Below are positions 7,557 to 15,690 of a stretch of 26,038 nt of DNA, in pieces. The position numbers and the translations under genes were made by a program. The DNA is from Prorocentrum cordatum. Taxonomy: Eukaryota; Sar; Dinophyceae; Prorocentrales; Prorocentraceae. The first letter of the stretch is position 1. Each line of letters starts with the position of its first letter. The stretch spans positions 81,388 through 107,425 of the forward strand of contig CAUYUJ010000935.1 in NCBI GenBank assembly GCA_963575745.1, written 5' to 3'. The notes beneath the pieces were generated by a model. The model made no database searches. It worked only from the letters and a program-made list of their open reading frames with translations, and was not told the origin of the DNA.

Positions 7557-9474
7557 TCACGAACCTCATGTCGTTAAAAAGGAACTCCGTAAACTGCACC
7601 TGCGATGGTATCATGCGAAGGAACCCAAGATGAGGCTAATCCTAGACAAAGTGGGGCTGGATAACGTTCGACTGAACATGATCAAAGAAGTTTGCGATGC
7701 CTGTCGGGAATGCAGAGCATGGGAACGTCCAGGAAACTCAACACTACCTTCGGTGAGCCTTTTTGGTAACTGGCTCGATGAAGGCGAAATGGACCTCATG
7801 TTCTACAAGAAACGGACCATACTTCACATTATGGATCGTTGTATTCGCCTGGCAGCAGGCCATGAAATTTCTGACAGAGAACGTGACACTATCCTTGACG
7901 CCTACCACTACTGCTGGATTGCCTATCACGGACCCTTCAAAGTCTTATACTCAGACGGAGAAGGCGCCCTGAACAATGATGCCGCTAAGGCCATGATGGC
8001 CAATAAGGGCACGGAACTTCGTATCCGAGCGCCTGGCCAACGCGCGACTTCAATTGAGTCACGAAACGGCATTCTCAGAGGTGTCCTCCACATGATTGAG
8101 GAAGAGCTGAATAGACACAACATCCCCGTTGTATTCACTAGAGTATTGGCGGAAGGCATCTTCGTCACCAATGCCTTTACGTTTTGCAACGGAGTATCGC
8201 CATGCCAAGCACACACAGGACGTCAGCCCTCCTTTCTTCCTGACCTCGACACCCTTGACTTTCCCAAGGGGCCCGAGACATCAGGACACGAACGAGAACG
8301 TCGAGTGAGGGAAGTTAGCCTAGGAGCCATAACTCAAGCCACTGCTGTGGCCAAGACAAATCGTGCTCTTAGGGCTAAAACGGCTCCTGATGGTGCTCGC
8401 CTTTACTCTGCAGGGGATTTGGTCGACTACCATCGACCCACTGCCACTAAGGACGATCATGGAGGCTGGAATGGCCCATCCCCGGTGATCCGCAATGTGC
8501 CTGAAAGAGGACATATTGTTGTCAAGGCAGGATCTCGTAAGGTAATTGTGATGCATCCTGATGCTCGTCACACACTATACATTGAATGTCTCCTCGCACG
8601 GGAACTTGGCATGGATAATATGGCCATGCAAACCGTCCTTACATATGTGGCACACCTCGGCGCAGGGAAACCTGCCAAAGTTTTCGGCTATATCCCAGAT
8701 TACAAGGGAAACCTCAATCTTTCAGACGACAGCAAGCTTCACCCGCGCGTACATCTAGCACTACAGTATGTCGTGCGGAACTACTTCCGAGTAGAACATG
8801 TAATAGCAGTTAGATTGGCCAAAAGTGTGTCAAGCCTACCTGCAGTAAAGTACGCCACCGGGTCTACGCTGATCCACTATGACAACGATATCAGCCCAGC
8901 TTTTTTCCACTACTACGAGTATGTGGGCACCGGCCTAAACATTTCTCAGATCACTGGTAGCACTCATTCCAGACTTATTCAATGCTTGACTTCACGTGTC
9001 CCTTCCTTAGGATTGCACGACGACCTGGCTAAATATCAGCACTCAAGCAACACGTCTGGAGAACACGATTCGCCTGGAAACAGGCCTCCTCCAGATACCC
9101 CAGGTGCTTCATCGCCGAGTGAAGGCCGTCTGTCGACAATCTATGAGGAAAATGAGGAACATAATATAGAAGCTATGGTGCTGGAAGAGTGGTACGACGA
9201 GCTGCGTATGGACCTTCATCCTACGACGACTACCGACGATTATCTCTACTGCGTCCCAACAACCATGCTGCCCGACCAATGTGTTTTGGTTTCCGCCTCT
9301 GTGGACGAAGAAGATATCATATCATCGGACACGCTCGGAGACGAGCCTGAACCACGAGAGTCCTGTCTAGTCTCTCTCTCTGCTCAACCACACCTGACGA
9401 GAGCTACTCTCTTGACAGTGATGAATATGGTCCTTACGTTGAGTTATGTTTTACATCAGAAATGTCAAGAGTAG
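7393..9474 (+). CDS. Copia-type integrase, pol middle part
   Basis: Integrase inserts the element cDNA into host DNA. A putative zinc-binding start (HLRWYH, then CDACREC) is followed by the catalytic core with Asp134 (EMDLMFY), Asp188 (LYSDGEG) and Glu222 (TSIESRNG). Thirty-three residues separate the second Asp and the Glu. After the core comes GVSPCQAHTGRQPSFLPDL, the usual C-terminal end of copia cores (their GYTPYE..GRQP). The C-terminal ~250 residues are variable and acidic and have no domain I can name. The first ~45 residues after the ATG are low in complexity and overlap the previous ORF, so the ATG may not be used. The last 13 bp overlap the reverse transcriptase ORF, which is in another frame. 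GNRA hairpins lie at 8662, 9072 and 9333. Confidence 0.85.
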   Translation: MARLQGVPPPPDAVDEGDRLRRATRNPLASTGSGAPRLPDWTRFDIQRSLQNLRSHEPHVVKKELRKLHLRWYHAKEPKMRLILDKVGLDNVRLNMIKEVCDACRECRAWERPGNSTLPSVSLFGNWLDEGEMDLMFYKKRTILHIMDRCIRLAAGHEISDRERDTILDAYHYCWIAYHGPFKVLYSDGEGALNNDAAKAMMANKGTELRIRAPGQRATSIESRNGILRGVLHMIEEELNRHNIPVVFTRVLAEGIFVTNAFTFCNGVSPCQAHTGRQPSFLPDLDTLDFPKGPETSGHERERRVREVSLGAITQATAVAKTNRALRAKTAPDGARLYSAGDLVDYHRPTATKDDHGGWNGPSPVIRNVPERGHIVVKAGSRKVIVMHPDARHTLYIECLLARELGMDNMAMQTVLTYVAHLGAGKPAKVFGYIPDYKGNLNLSDDSKLHPRVHLALQYVVRNYFRVEHVIAVRLAKSVSSLPAVKYATGSTLIHYDNDISPAFFHYYEYVGTGLNISQITGSTHSRLIQCLTSRVPSLGLHDDLAKYQHSSNTSGEHDSPGNRPPPDTPGASSPSEGRLSTIYEENEEHNIEAMVLEEWYDELRMDLHPTTTTDDYLYCVPTTMLPDQCVLVSASVDEEDIISSDTLGDEPEPRESCLVSLSAQPHLTRATLLTVMNMVLTLSYVLHQKCQE

Positions 9475-11003
9475 TGTTGGATCAGACTCAACTTGCACAG
9501 CTCGACACCGATATGGTCGCAACGATGAGAGTATATGTATCCTCTGATGCTAAACGTGCTGTTGTCCTTAAAGAAGCTGACCTACTCACCAAGGCCGACA
9601 TAGCAGCACATCGAAAGGAGGTGAGTGAAGCTTTGTATACTGAACTCAAAATCTGGATCGACAACCGATGCTTTGAGATGTATGATTTATCCAAAGCTTC
9701 CAACATCATGACATCCAGGTATGTATACAAGTGGAAGTTTGTAAAGGTGGGTACCGAGAACGTTAAAACCATTCGTCTCAGACTTGTCCTTCGTGGATTT
9801 ATGGATACTGAGGCTCTCGACGTGGAAACATTCCCGGGAAACGCCCGAGGGCAGTCCCAACGACTCCTGGCAAGTGAGGCGGCATGCCATCCAGAGTGGA
9901 TCTTAGCATCCATGGATATCGACAAGGCGTTCCTCAAAGGTTTGACCTATGAGGAACTTGCCCATGCCACCGGCGAGGAAACTCGCATGGTCTGCTTCAC
10001 TCTTCCACCGGGAAGTGTCCAGGTACTTCGTACACTACCCGGCTTCTCATCCTATGACGAAAGCCGACACTGCCTCAGGTGCCTCAAACCAGGAACGGGT
10101 ACAAAGGACGCTCCAAGAGCGTTCTCTCTCAAACTTCGTACGACCACACGAGCTATAGGCCTTGCACCGACCAGTTATGATCCTGAATTTGAATTCGGCC
10201 AAGATCTGCTAACGGCAAAACATGTCGATGATATTCACATGACAGGCCTAGAGAAAAATATAGACGACTATGTACAGCGTGTCGAAAAGGTGTTTGGCAC
10301 ATGCAATCTCAACAAACACACGCATACGAACTGCGCCGTTCGCTACACTAAGAATGATCAAGGGGATGTGGTCATGGATCAGGACGAGTATATTAAACAA
10401 CTACGTCCTATCACACACCCAGAACTTACAGGAGCGGCGGCCGATGCCAAAGCCACGAAACTCATTACCGACATGTTCGTCAGCTTGCGAGGAGCCCTCG
10501 CCTATGCCTCTCTTATTCAAATCTGGCTCATGGTATACGTGGTCTCTCTCCAGGAAATCCAAGAGCCCACCAATCTGCAAGTCAGACGTCTGAATGCTGT
10601 GACGCGAAAGCTGATCAGCAGCCCGAAACGCATCACCTCCCCTCGGATGAAGCCGACGAATGAAGTTCACATCCACAGCGATTCGGGGTGTCGGAAACTC
10701 ACCGGGGAGGAGGATGATGAGACCAAGGGCTACGGCATACGCGGGGCTAATGTACTACGGCGAGGAAACTCGCCTCAAGGCAAGCCCGTCGTTCACCTCT
10801 GTGACGGACTATGCAAATCACACCGGCCGCTGGTGAGGTCCAGCTATGCTGCGGAGGCACTCGCAGCTGCGCATAACCTCGATGAGTGTTACCCTACGCT
10901 CATCACTCTCCACGAGCTCAAGGCAGGAGCTCTGACTCCACGACAACTACGAGATATGCGTGAAGTTGGAGGCCTAGCCATCAAAGTATCTCTTAGACGC
11001 TGA
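9462..11003 (+). CDS. Copia reverse transcriptase and most of RNase H, pol C-terminal part
   Basis: This is an RVT_2-type reverse transcriptase. MTSRYVYKWKFV near residue 85 and IRLRLVLRGF match the start of the palm and fingers. MDIDKAFLKG at 151-160 (Asp152) and KHVDDIHMTG (His254-Val-Asp256-Asp257) supply the catalytic Asp residues; HVDD replaces the common YVDD. GTKDAPRAFS is the motif between them. RNase H begins at HIHSDSG (Asp407) and continues to YAAEALAA (Glu465). The frame stops at 11001, just before the third RNase H Asp, which is found 1 base out of frame at 10996. GNRA hairpins lie at 9973 and 10760. Confidence 0.9.
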   Translation: MSRVVLDQTQLAQLDTDMVATMRVYVSSDAKRAVVLKEADLLTKADIAAHRKEVSEALYTELKIWIDNRCFEMYDLSKASNIMTSRYVYKWKFVKVGTENVKTIRLRLVLRGFMDTEALDVETFPGNARGQSQRLLASEAACHPEWILASMDIDKAFLKGLTYEELAHATGEETRMVCFTLPPGSVQVLRTLPGFSSYDESRHCLRCLKPGTGTKDAPRAFSLKLRTTTRAIGLAPTSYDPEFEFGQDLLTAKHVDDIHMTGLEKNIDDYVQRVEKVFGTCNLNKHTHTNCAVRYTKNDQGDVVMDQDEYIKQLRPITHPELTGAAADAKATKLITDMFVSLRGALAYASLIQIWLMVYVVSLQEIQEPTNLQVRRLNAVTRKLISSPKRITSPRMKPTNEVHIHSDSGCRKLTGEEDDETKGYGIRGANVLRRGNSPQGKPVVHLCDGLCKSHRPLVRSSYAAEALAAAHNLDECYPTLITLHELKAGALTPRQLRDMREVGGLAIKVSLRR

Positions 11004-11291
11004 GTCCGTTTATAAATCATTATCAAGCAAAGATCTTAAGATACCGACAGAGCGGACTCTGCTTGGACATATCAGTTGGATACGTGAGCTCATGGATATA
11101 GGTATAGTACATAACGTGCAGTGGTGTGATACTAAGGATATGACCGCAAACGGCATACAAAGGGAAGCATCGATCGGGAGCTGCTTCTGGAAGTAATGTC
11201 AGGCACTCAGTCATTCAAGTATGACGTGAAGCAGTTTGTTCCCCTTCGGGGTCCCGAGGACAGAAACAAACCCAAGTCTAATCAATTTTAG
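10996..11291 (+). CDS. RNase H C-terminal part and pol tail, split by two frame changes
   Basis: Reading from 10996 gives DAESVYKSLSSKDLK, then LLGHISWIRELMDIG and VQWCDTKDMTANG, clearly the end of a copia RNase H with its third catalytic Asp (DAES). This frame is +1 relative to the reverse transcriptase ORF. At about 11154 homology passes back to the reverse transcriptase frame: HTKGSIDRELLLEVMSG, then FKYDVKQFVPLRG, ending with TAG at 11289. So two compensating indels (a net +1 shift near 10990, a net -1 shift near 11154) interrupt an otherwise intact domain. This looks like decay or a sequence error; programmed shifting twice within 160 bp is unlikely. A 7-bp inverted repeat (11234-11240 with 11265-11271) lies in the tail. 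Confidence 0.75.
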
Positions 11292-12010
11292 TCTGTCCTT
11301 GTTGCCCCCCGCGGTCCAATTTGCCAGCATGGGCGCCTACTGCAGAGGCGCCCTTCTAGTTGCTCGGAAACGAGCCTTGCACTTCACGCCTGGCAGCCAG
11401 CCGGCTTTATATGACTCAGGCTCTTTGCCTTAATACATATTTGCTCGGTGAGGTATGGTCCGTTTGGCTTACCTCTAACTGAGCCGATGGCCCTTCATCG
11501 TTCGAAGGGGCTATCTTGTATTTGCGTGAAATGCCTTGCGAGGAAACTCGCCTTACAGTCTGGTGTTAGGCCAGACTGTACACACTGTTTTCTTTCTTGC
11601 AAACAGTTGCGCGCGCGGCCTTTGTAGAGCCTAACGGCTGCACGGCTATGCTCTCCGTCTCCTCCCCTCCCGACTTTAAGGGTAGCTCTTTGGGAGATGT
11701 TATAGTATCGGGAGCATAGCTCGCGCGCCGTTGCCTTTGGCTCAAGGCACGCGCGCCCTACTTGCCCGGACACTTACCTTAGCGTTCGCTATGTGCTGGA
11801 AAGACCGATACATCGATCTTATCCCATCATGCCCGTCCATTCCCCATACTGAACCACCCCAGCAGGGTAATGGGCGCTATCTGCCATTCGATTCCCATGG
11901 GAGCGGATGTTATTTGAGTTACCAGGCTCACTTTCGACTAAGAGGAGGACCGCCCGATGCGAGGCGGGAGCCACGTGGCAGAATGCCAAGGGAATCTAAG
12001 AAAGCAACAT
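11292..12010 (+). other. 3' non-coding, hairpin-rich part of the retroelement (UTR or LTR)
   Basis: There is no credible ORF here. The stretch holds two GNRA hairpins (11362, 11538) and further inverted repeats: 11450-11455 with 11470-11475; CCCTTC/GAAGGG at 11491-11509; a perfect 10-bp stem at 11554-11563 with 11571-11580 and a 7-nt loop; ACTGTTT/AAACAGT at 11584-11607; and a larger imperfect stem at 11723-11756 (GCGCGC outer and TGCCTT/AAGGCA inner). This density suggests a structured RNA end such as an LTR R/U3 region, but without the 5' copy the LTR cannot be delimited. No polyadenylation signal can be assigned. Confidence 0.5.
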
Positions 12011-12316
12011 CCAAAATTCCAGCGGCCGAGACGGCAGGAACACCTCCTTGTTTTCTTTATATGTATATATAAAAAACGAACGAGAAAAAAACGCGCAACA
12101 TGTTCAAGGAAAGTGACACCCCGATCGAGTCCTCGTCGCCCCCCCACACGCATGTTCCTCTGAATGTTTGTTTTTGTGTTTGTTCAGAGGGTTTCCTAAC
12201 GTCTCGGCCGCCAGCGCGTTGGATTGTGTGTTTTAAGTGTTTGTCTTAGGGTTGCGTGGCATCCTGCCACCGCCGATCCCCGCAGACTGGTTGATTCCCA
12301 CCCGCCAGGGGCCAGA
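12011..12316. other. Spacer without gene; short inverted repeat
   Basis: No gene is recognised. An 11-bp inverted repeat (CGGCCGAGACG at 12023-12033, its complement at 12200-12210) brackets the stretch. A short AT-rich patch (12056-12090) contains TATATGTATATATAAAAAA, which could equally be a remnant of a poly(A) end or simple sequence. Confidence 0.4.
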
Positions 12317-12550
12317 CCTATGGCGCAACCGATAGGAGATGGTTTTATTCTCGGCCGCCGAGTGCGCAAGTTATGGCGCAACCGAAACGAGGCGGTTTTA
12401 GTATCGGCCGCCGAGGGCGCAATTTATGGCGCAACCGATTGGATATTGTTTCATTCTCGGCCGCCGAAGCGCAACCTATGGCGCAACCGATAGGAGGAGA
12501 CGGTTTCATTCTCGGCCGCCGAGGGCGCAACCTATGGCGCAACCTATGGC
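12317..12550 (+). repeat. 53-bp tandem repeat, about four copies
   Basis: The core TCGGCCGCCGA recurs with its CGGCCG part starting at 12352, 12405, 12458 and 12512, a period of 53, 53 and 54 bp. Each unit carries the palindrome-like CTCGGCCGCCGAG, one or two copies of TATGGCGCAACC, and a T-rich GGTTTYATTCT segment. A partial unit starts the array at about 12319, and a doubled GGCGCAACCTAT ends it. Reading frames rotate because 53 is not a multiple of three, so this is not coding. Confidence 0.9.
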
Positions 12551-12607
12551 GTTGAGCCGTTCTCTTGAACCGCACGCGGGCCAGCGAGGGCGTCGAGGAC
12601 CGAGGCG

Positions 12608-12765
12608 GCATGAGAAGGAGGATGAGCAGGAGGAGGAAGAGAAACGAGGACGAGGTCCTAGGCGAAGACAACGAGGAGGAGCTGGGGCAGGAGGAAGACG
12701 AGGAAGACGAGCAGGATGAGGAGGACGAGGAGGAGGAGGACGACGATGAGGATTGGGAGGAACAC
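12608..12765. repeat. Purine-rich (GAGGAN)n tract
   Basis: A degenerate GAG/GAC-rich purine strand that would encode poly-acidic peptides in one frame. It is interrupted simple sequence with mirror-repeat character, next to the CA/CG tract. No gene is supported. Confidence 0.8.
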
Positions 12766-12910
12766 GGGTAGTACGAGGACGAAGTGTGGGCATTCGAGTG
12801 CGCGCGTGCGGGGCCACGCCCGAATTATGCTCGCCGTTTGGGCTGGTGGCGGGGCCCGCGCAGCGATCTGTCTTGTTATTTCTCGGGCTCGGTGTCGACG
12901 TGGGCCCCCC

Positions 12911-13822
12911 GCACACACAGACACATACACACACACACACGCAACGCACACGCACACGCACGCGCGCATGCACACCAATGCGCACGCGCACGCGCACGTG
13001 CACGTGCACGCGCACGCACACGCACACGCACACGCACACGCACACGCACACCAATGCGCACGCGCGCGCGCTCGCGCTCGCGCACGTGCACGTGCGCGCG
13101 CACGCGCGCGCACACGCGCACGCAAACGACACGCACACACAAACACACAAACACACAAACACACACACACACACACACACAACACACACACACACACACA
13201 ACACACACACGCACACGCACACGACACACGCACACCCACGCACACGCACACGCAAACGCACACGCACACGCACACGCCCAAGCCACACGCACACGCCCAC
13301 CCACGCACCCACGCCCACGCCCACGCCACGCCCCGCCCACGCCCACGCCCACGCCACGCCCACGCCCACGCCCACGCCACGCCCACGCACGCCACCCACG
13401 CCCACGTCGCACCGCCACACGCCCGCACGCGCACCGCGGCGCACACGCACGCGCACGCGCACGCGCACGCGCAGCGCACGCGCACGCGCACACGCACACG
13501 CACACCCACACACACACACACCCAAACGCACACGCACACGCACACGCACACGCCAACGCACACGCACACGCACACGCCCACGCCCTCGCCCTCGCCCACG
13601 CCCACGCTCACGCCCACGTCCACGCCCACGCCCACGCCCACGCGCACGCGCACGCGCACGCCCACGCGCACGCGCACGCGCACACGCGCACGCGCACACG
13701 CGCACACGCGCACACGCGCACACGCGCGTACGCGCACACGCGCACACGCGCACACGCGCACACGCGCACGCACACGCACACGCGCACACGCCTACACGTG
13801 CACACGCGCACACGCGCACACG

Positions 13823-13853
<31 letters not shown>

Positions 13854-14168
13854 GCGCACGCGCACGCCCGCTCGCGCTCACGCGCGCACACGCGCACACG
13901 CGCACACGCGCACGCCCGCACGCGCGCACGCGCGCACACGCGCACGCGCGCACACGCGCACGTGCGCACACGCGCACGTGCGCACACGCGCACACGCGCA
14001 CATGCACACACACGCGCACGCACACACACACACACTCACACACACACGCACACTTGCACACACTTACACACACTTACACACACTTACACACAACACACAA
14101 GAAACAACACACAACACACAACACGCACAACACACAACACACAACACACAACAAACACAAACACACAT
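12911..14168. repeat. 1.26-kb CA/CG alternating pyrimidine-purine tract
   Basis: Nearly the whole stretch alternates C with A or G on the + strand: (CA)n, (CACG)n, (CGCA)n and (CACGCC)n blocks, with AACACAC at the right end. Long apparent ORFs on both strands (His/Thr/Arg-rich or Cys/Val/Arg-rich) are products of the repeat. Alternating purine-pyrimidine DNA of this kind readily adopts Z-form. Confidence 0.95.
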
Positions 14169-14170
14169 GG

Positions 14171-14517
14171 TTCAAGGGCTGGCTGGAGGCCGCGAAGTGA
14201 CTCGCGATCCGCGAGCCGCGATTCCTCATCGTCGTCCTCCCCGTCGTCATCCTACGGTCGAACCGAGATATATGATGGAGGTCGGTTAGGGGAGGATACC
14301 CTAGTCCTCTTCGTGTTTGTTGGACGTTCTTGTGCATCCTGGGGAGAGTACCCCTTGGATGCTAAGGTGTTTTGGCCGACGGAGGGTCTCATGTGCTTGA
14401 GGGATGCGTTTCTGGCCCAGGGCCTGGGCCCGACTGTATTTCAAGGGCCGGCACGAGGCCGCGAAGTGACTCGCGAGCCGCGATTCCTCGTCCTCGTCCT
14501 CCTCGCCCTCATCCTAT
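14171..14517 (+). repeat. Two direct copies of a ~80-bp segment
   Basis: Copy one is at 14171-14255 and copy two at 14440-14517. Both read TTCAAGGGC, then GAGGCCGCGAAGTGACTCGCGA, then CCGCGATTCCTC and a CGTC/CTC-rich end finishing with ATCCTA. They differ by substitutions and small indels. The 185 bp between them is unique in this window, with no gene recognised. Confidence 0.85.
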
Positions 14518-14566
14518 GAGGGTGGGTCGGACAGGGCCTGGACGAGGATAAGTCTGTTCCAGGTTC

Positions 14567-14588
14567 CAGAGCGTTCTGGAACGCTCTG
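14567..14588. repeat. 10-bp perfect inverted repeat with 2-nt loop
   Basis: CAGAGCGTTC, then TG, then GAACGCTCTG: a near-perfect palindrome that could extrude as a hairpin. It lies between the ~80-bp direct copies and the candidate exon. Role unknown; followed by GC-rich sequence, not by a T-tract. Confidence 0.8.
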
Positions 14589-14649
14589 AGAGGGCCGCGG
14601 CGCCCGGGTCTCAGACATAATTGGCTTCTCCTCACCCGAGTTTATCTTC

Positions 14650-15176
14650 ATCTTGGCTTCGGCTTCGAGAGCGCGTCGCTGCATGGATCGCCCTGCCGCC
14701 TGCAGGGGCGGCGTTCGTCGGCGAGGCCCTGAAGGTGCTCGCCGCGGTGTGCCGCGCGTCGCGGGAGCTGTTCCCGCTGGAGGCCGCCTTGCAGGCAGCC
14801 GTCAGCTTCCTCATGATCATCGCTCGCGTCCCGTCTCTCATCCTCCATCCTACCTGACCCTACCGTCCGCTCTCCTTCTCCATCCTCCTCTCTCTTCTGC
14901 CCTCCTCCTTCTCCTACTCCTCCTCCTTCTGTCCTCTCTTCCAATGTTCATTCGCCCCCTCCTCTCCCAACTCATCTGACAGCTTGCTTCTTATCATTTC
15001 CTCCCCTTCCTCCTCATCATCCTCCTCCTCCTGGGCCTCCTCCTCCTCCTCCTCGTCATCCTCCTCCTGGGCCTCCTCCTCCCCCTCCTCCTTCTCTTAC
15101 AAATGGCGCCCGTCAGGCGGTTGAGAGCACGGTGGTGATCCGCATAGACGCCCTGAAGGCGTTGACGCCTCCAGAG
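14650..15176 (+). CDS. Candidate two-exon host gene fragment, unknown product
   Basis: Two short stretches look coding and are not repeats. The first reads RERVAAWIALPPAGAAFVGE, then ALKVLAAVCRASRELFPLEA, and ends at Gln (CAG, 14792-14794), directly before GC, which would be a GC-type intron donor as dinoflagellates often use. The second is 15117-15176 (60 bp), framed by AG at 15115-15116 and GT at 15177-15178, reading AVESTVVIRIDALKALTPPE in a matching phase. The 322-bp sequence between them is a CTC-rich pyrimidine tract, fitting an intron. The start, the rest of the gene and its function are not visible. It could also be chance in GC-rich DNA. Confidence 0.3.
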
Positions 15177-15690
15177 GTCGGTTTCCTCCCTCCTCTTCAT
15201 TATTCCTCCTTCTTTCTTCCTCTTTCCTCCTCATCCTCCTTCCTCCTCCTCCTCCTCATCATCGTCTCCCTCCTCTCTCCTTCTCCCCCTCTCTCTCTCT
15301 CTCTCTCTCTTCTCCCTTGTCCCTTCTCTGCCGCCTTTTCCCCTCTCCCTCCGTGGTCCTCCTCCCCAATCCCCCGTGGTCCTCCTCCCCAATCCCCCTC
15401 CTGTTCTCCCTCCTCGCCAGACGTGGAGACGAGGGACGGAGAGCGCTATCGGCATCTATCCCTCCACAATAACACATACGCATGAACACTCACCTCCTCC
15501 TCCTCCTCCTCCTCCTCCTCCTCCTCCTCCTCCTCCTCCTCTCCTCCTCCTCCTCCTCCTCCCCTTTGCCCTCCTCCTCTCCTCTCATCCTCCTCCTCCC
15601 CCTCCTACTCCTCTCCTCCCCCCCTCCACGCCCCCCCCTTCTTCCCCTCCTCCTCCCTGTTCAGGGAGGCCCCCCTCGTCGTCCTCCTCC
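14838..15690. repeat. Pyrimidine-rich (CTC)n tracts
   Basis: Three CTC/TCC-rich blocks: 14838-15108, 15179-15420 and 15492-15690. The last contains a long pure (CCT)n run at about 15492-15540. A short (TC)n run lies at about 15290-15310. ORFs of poly-Leu, poly-Ser, poly-Pro or poly-Glu are artefacts. Polypurine-polypyrimidine mirror repeats can form triplex (H-DNA). Confidence 0.9.

Larger units (their letters stand above)
295..11551 (+). repeat. Dispersed GNRA-tetraloop hairpin family, 26 copies
   Basis: The consensus is GC-NNN-GNRA-N'N'N'-GC then C: a 5-bp stem capped by a GNRA tetraloop. Starts (each 14 nt): 295, 376, 1519, 1780, 2083, 2285, 2695, 3187, 3268, 3757, 3790, 4328, 4417, 4682, 4860, 5474, 5732, 6827, 7337, 8662, 9072, 9333, 9973, 10760, 11362, 11538. 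Loops are GAAA (18), GCAA (3), GGAA (2), GTAA (2) and GAGA (1). Stem centres vary (GGG, TGG, AGG, TCG, GAG, GGA, ACG, GCG, GTG, CTG) with matching 3' arms. 4860 and 5474 use one G-U pair, and 1780 has one A-C mismatch. All 26 are on the + strand; 25 of 26 are followed by C. I saw none in 11.6-26 kb. Function unknown. Confidence 0.93.
1..11760 (+). mobile_element. Copia-order LTR-type retroelement, 5' end outside the window
   Basis: All recognisable genes of the left 11.3 kb are co-directional and follow the copia order: gag-like region and protease, then integrase, then reverse transcriptase and RNase H. Integrase lying before reverse transcriptase separates it from Ty3/gypsy elements. The element also carries domains not usual for copia: a Tpt1/KptA-like domain, a RING-H2 finger and a methyltransferase-like domain. 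ORFs are separated by stops or frame changes at 4787, 6156, about 7400-7556, 9462-9474, about 10990 and about 11154, so this copy is probably decayed unless recoding is used. The 5' LTR lies outside the window, so LTRs cannot be defined by comparison. The right limit is approximate; it is set by the last GNRA hairpin (11551) and the structured 3' stretch. Confidence 0.85.

Noticed and set aside
9833-9847. CCCGGGAAACGCCCG in the reverse transcriptase as a further GNRA hairpin
   Set aside because: It keeps GAAA but the 5-bp stem does not pair and the GC ends are absent; at most a decayed copy. The same applies to AAGGGAAACCTC near 8704 and GCGGAACCCCCC near 469.
11230-11272. A CCCCTTCGGGG hairpin as a terminator or regulatory stem
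   Set aside because: It lies in the coding tail of pol (FVPLRG) and pairs only three to four bases; probably coincidence.
11861-11875. GCAGGGTAATGGGC as a GNRA hairpin in the 3' stretch
   Set aside because: The 3' arm is not complementary to the 5' arm.
11292-12010. Defined 3' LTR with TG...CA ends
   Set aside because: The 5' LTR is outside the window, so no pair can be aligned; any limit would be a guess.
12506-14519. Several 370-590-aa ORFs on both strands in the CA/CG tract
   Set aside because: They are products of a six-frame-open dinucleotide/hexamer repeat (His/Thr/Arg or Cys/Val/Arg only), with no complexity.
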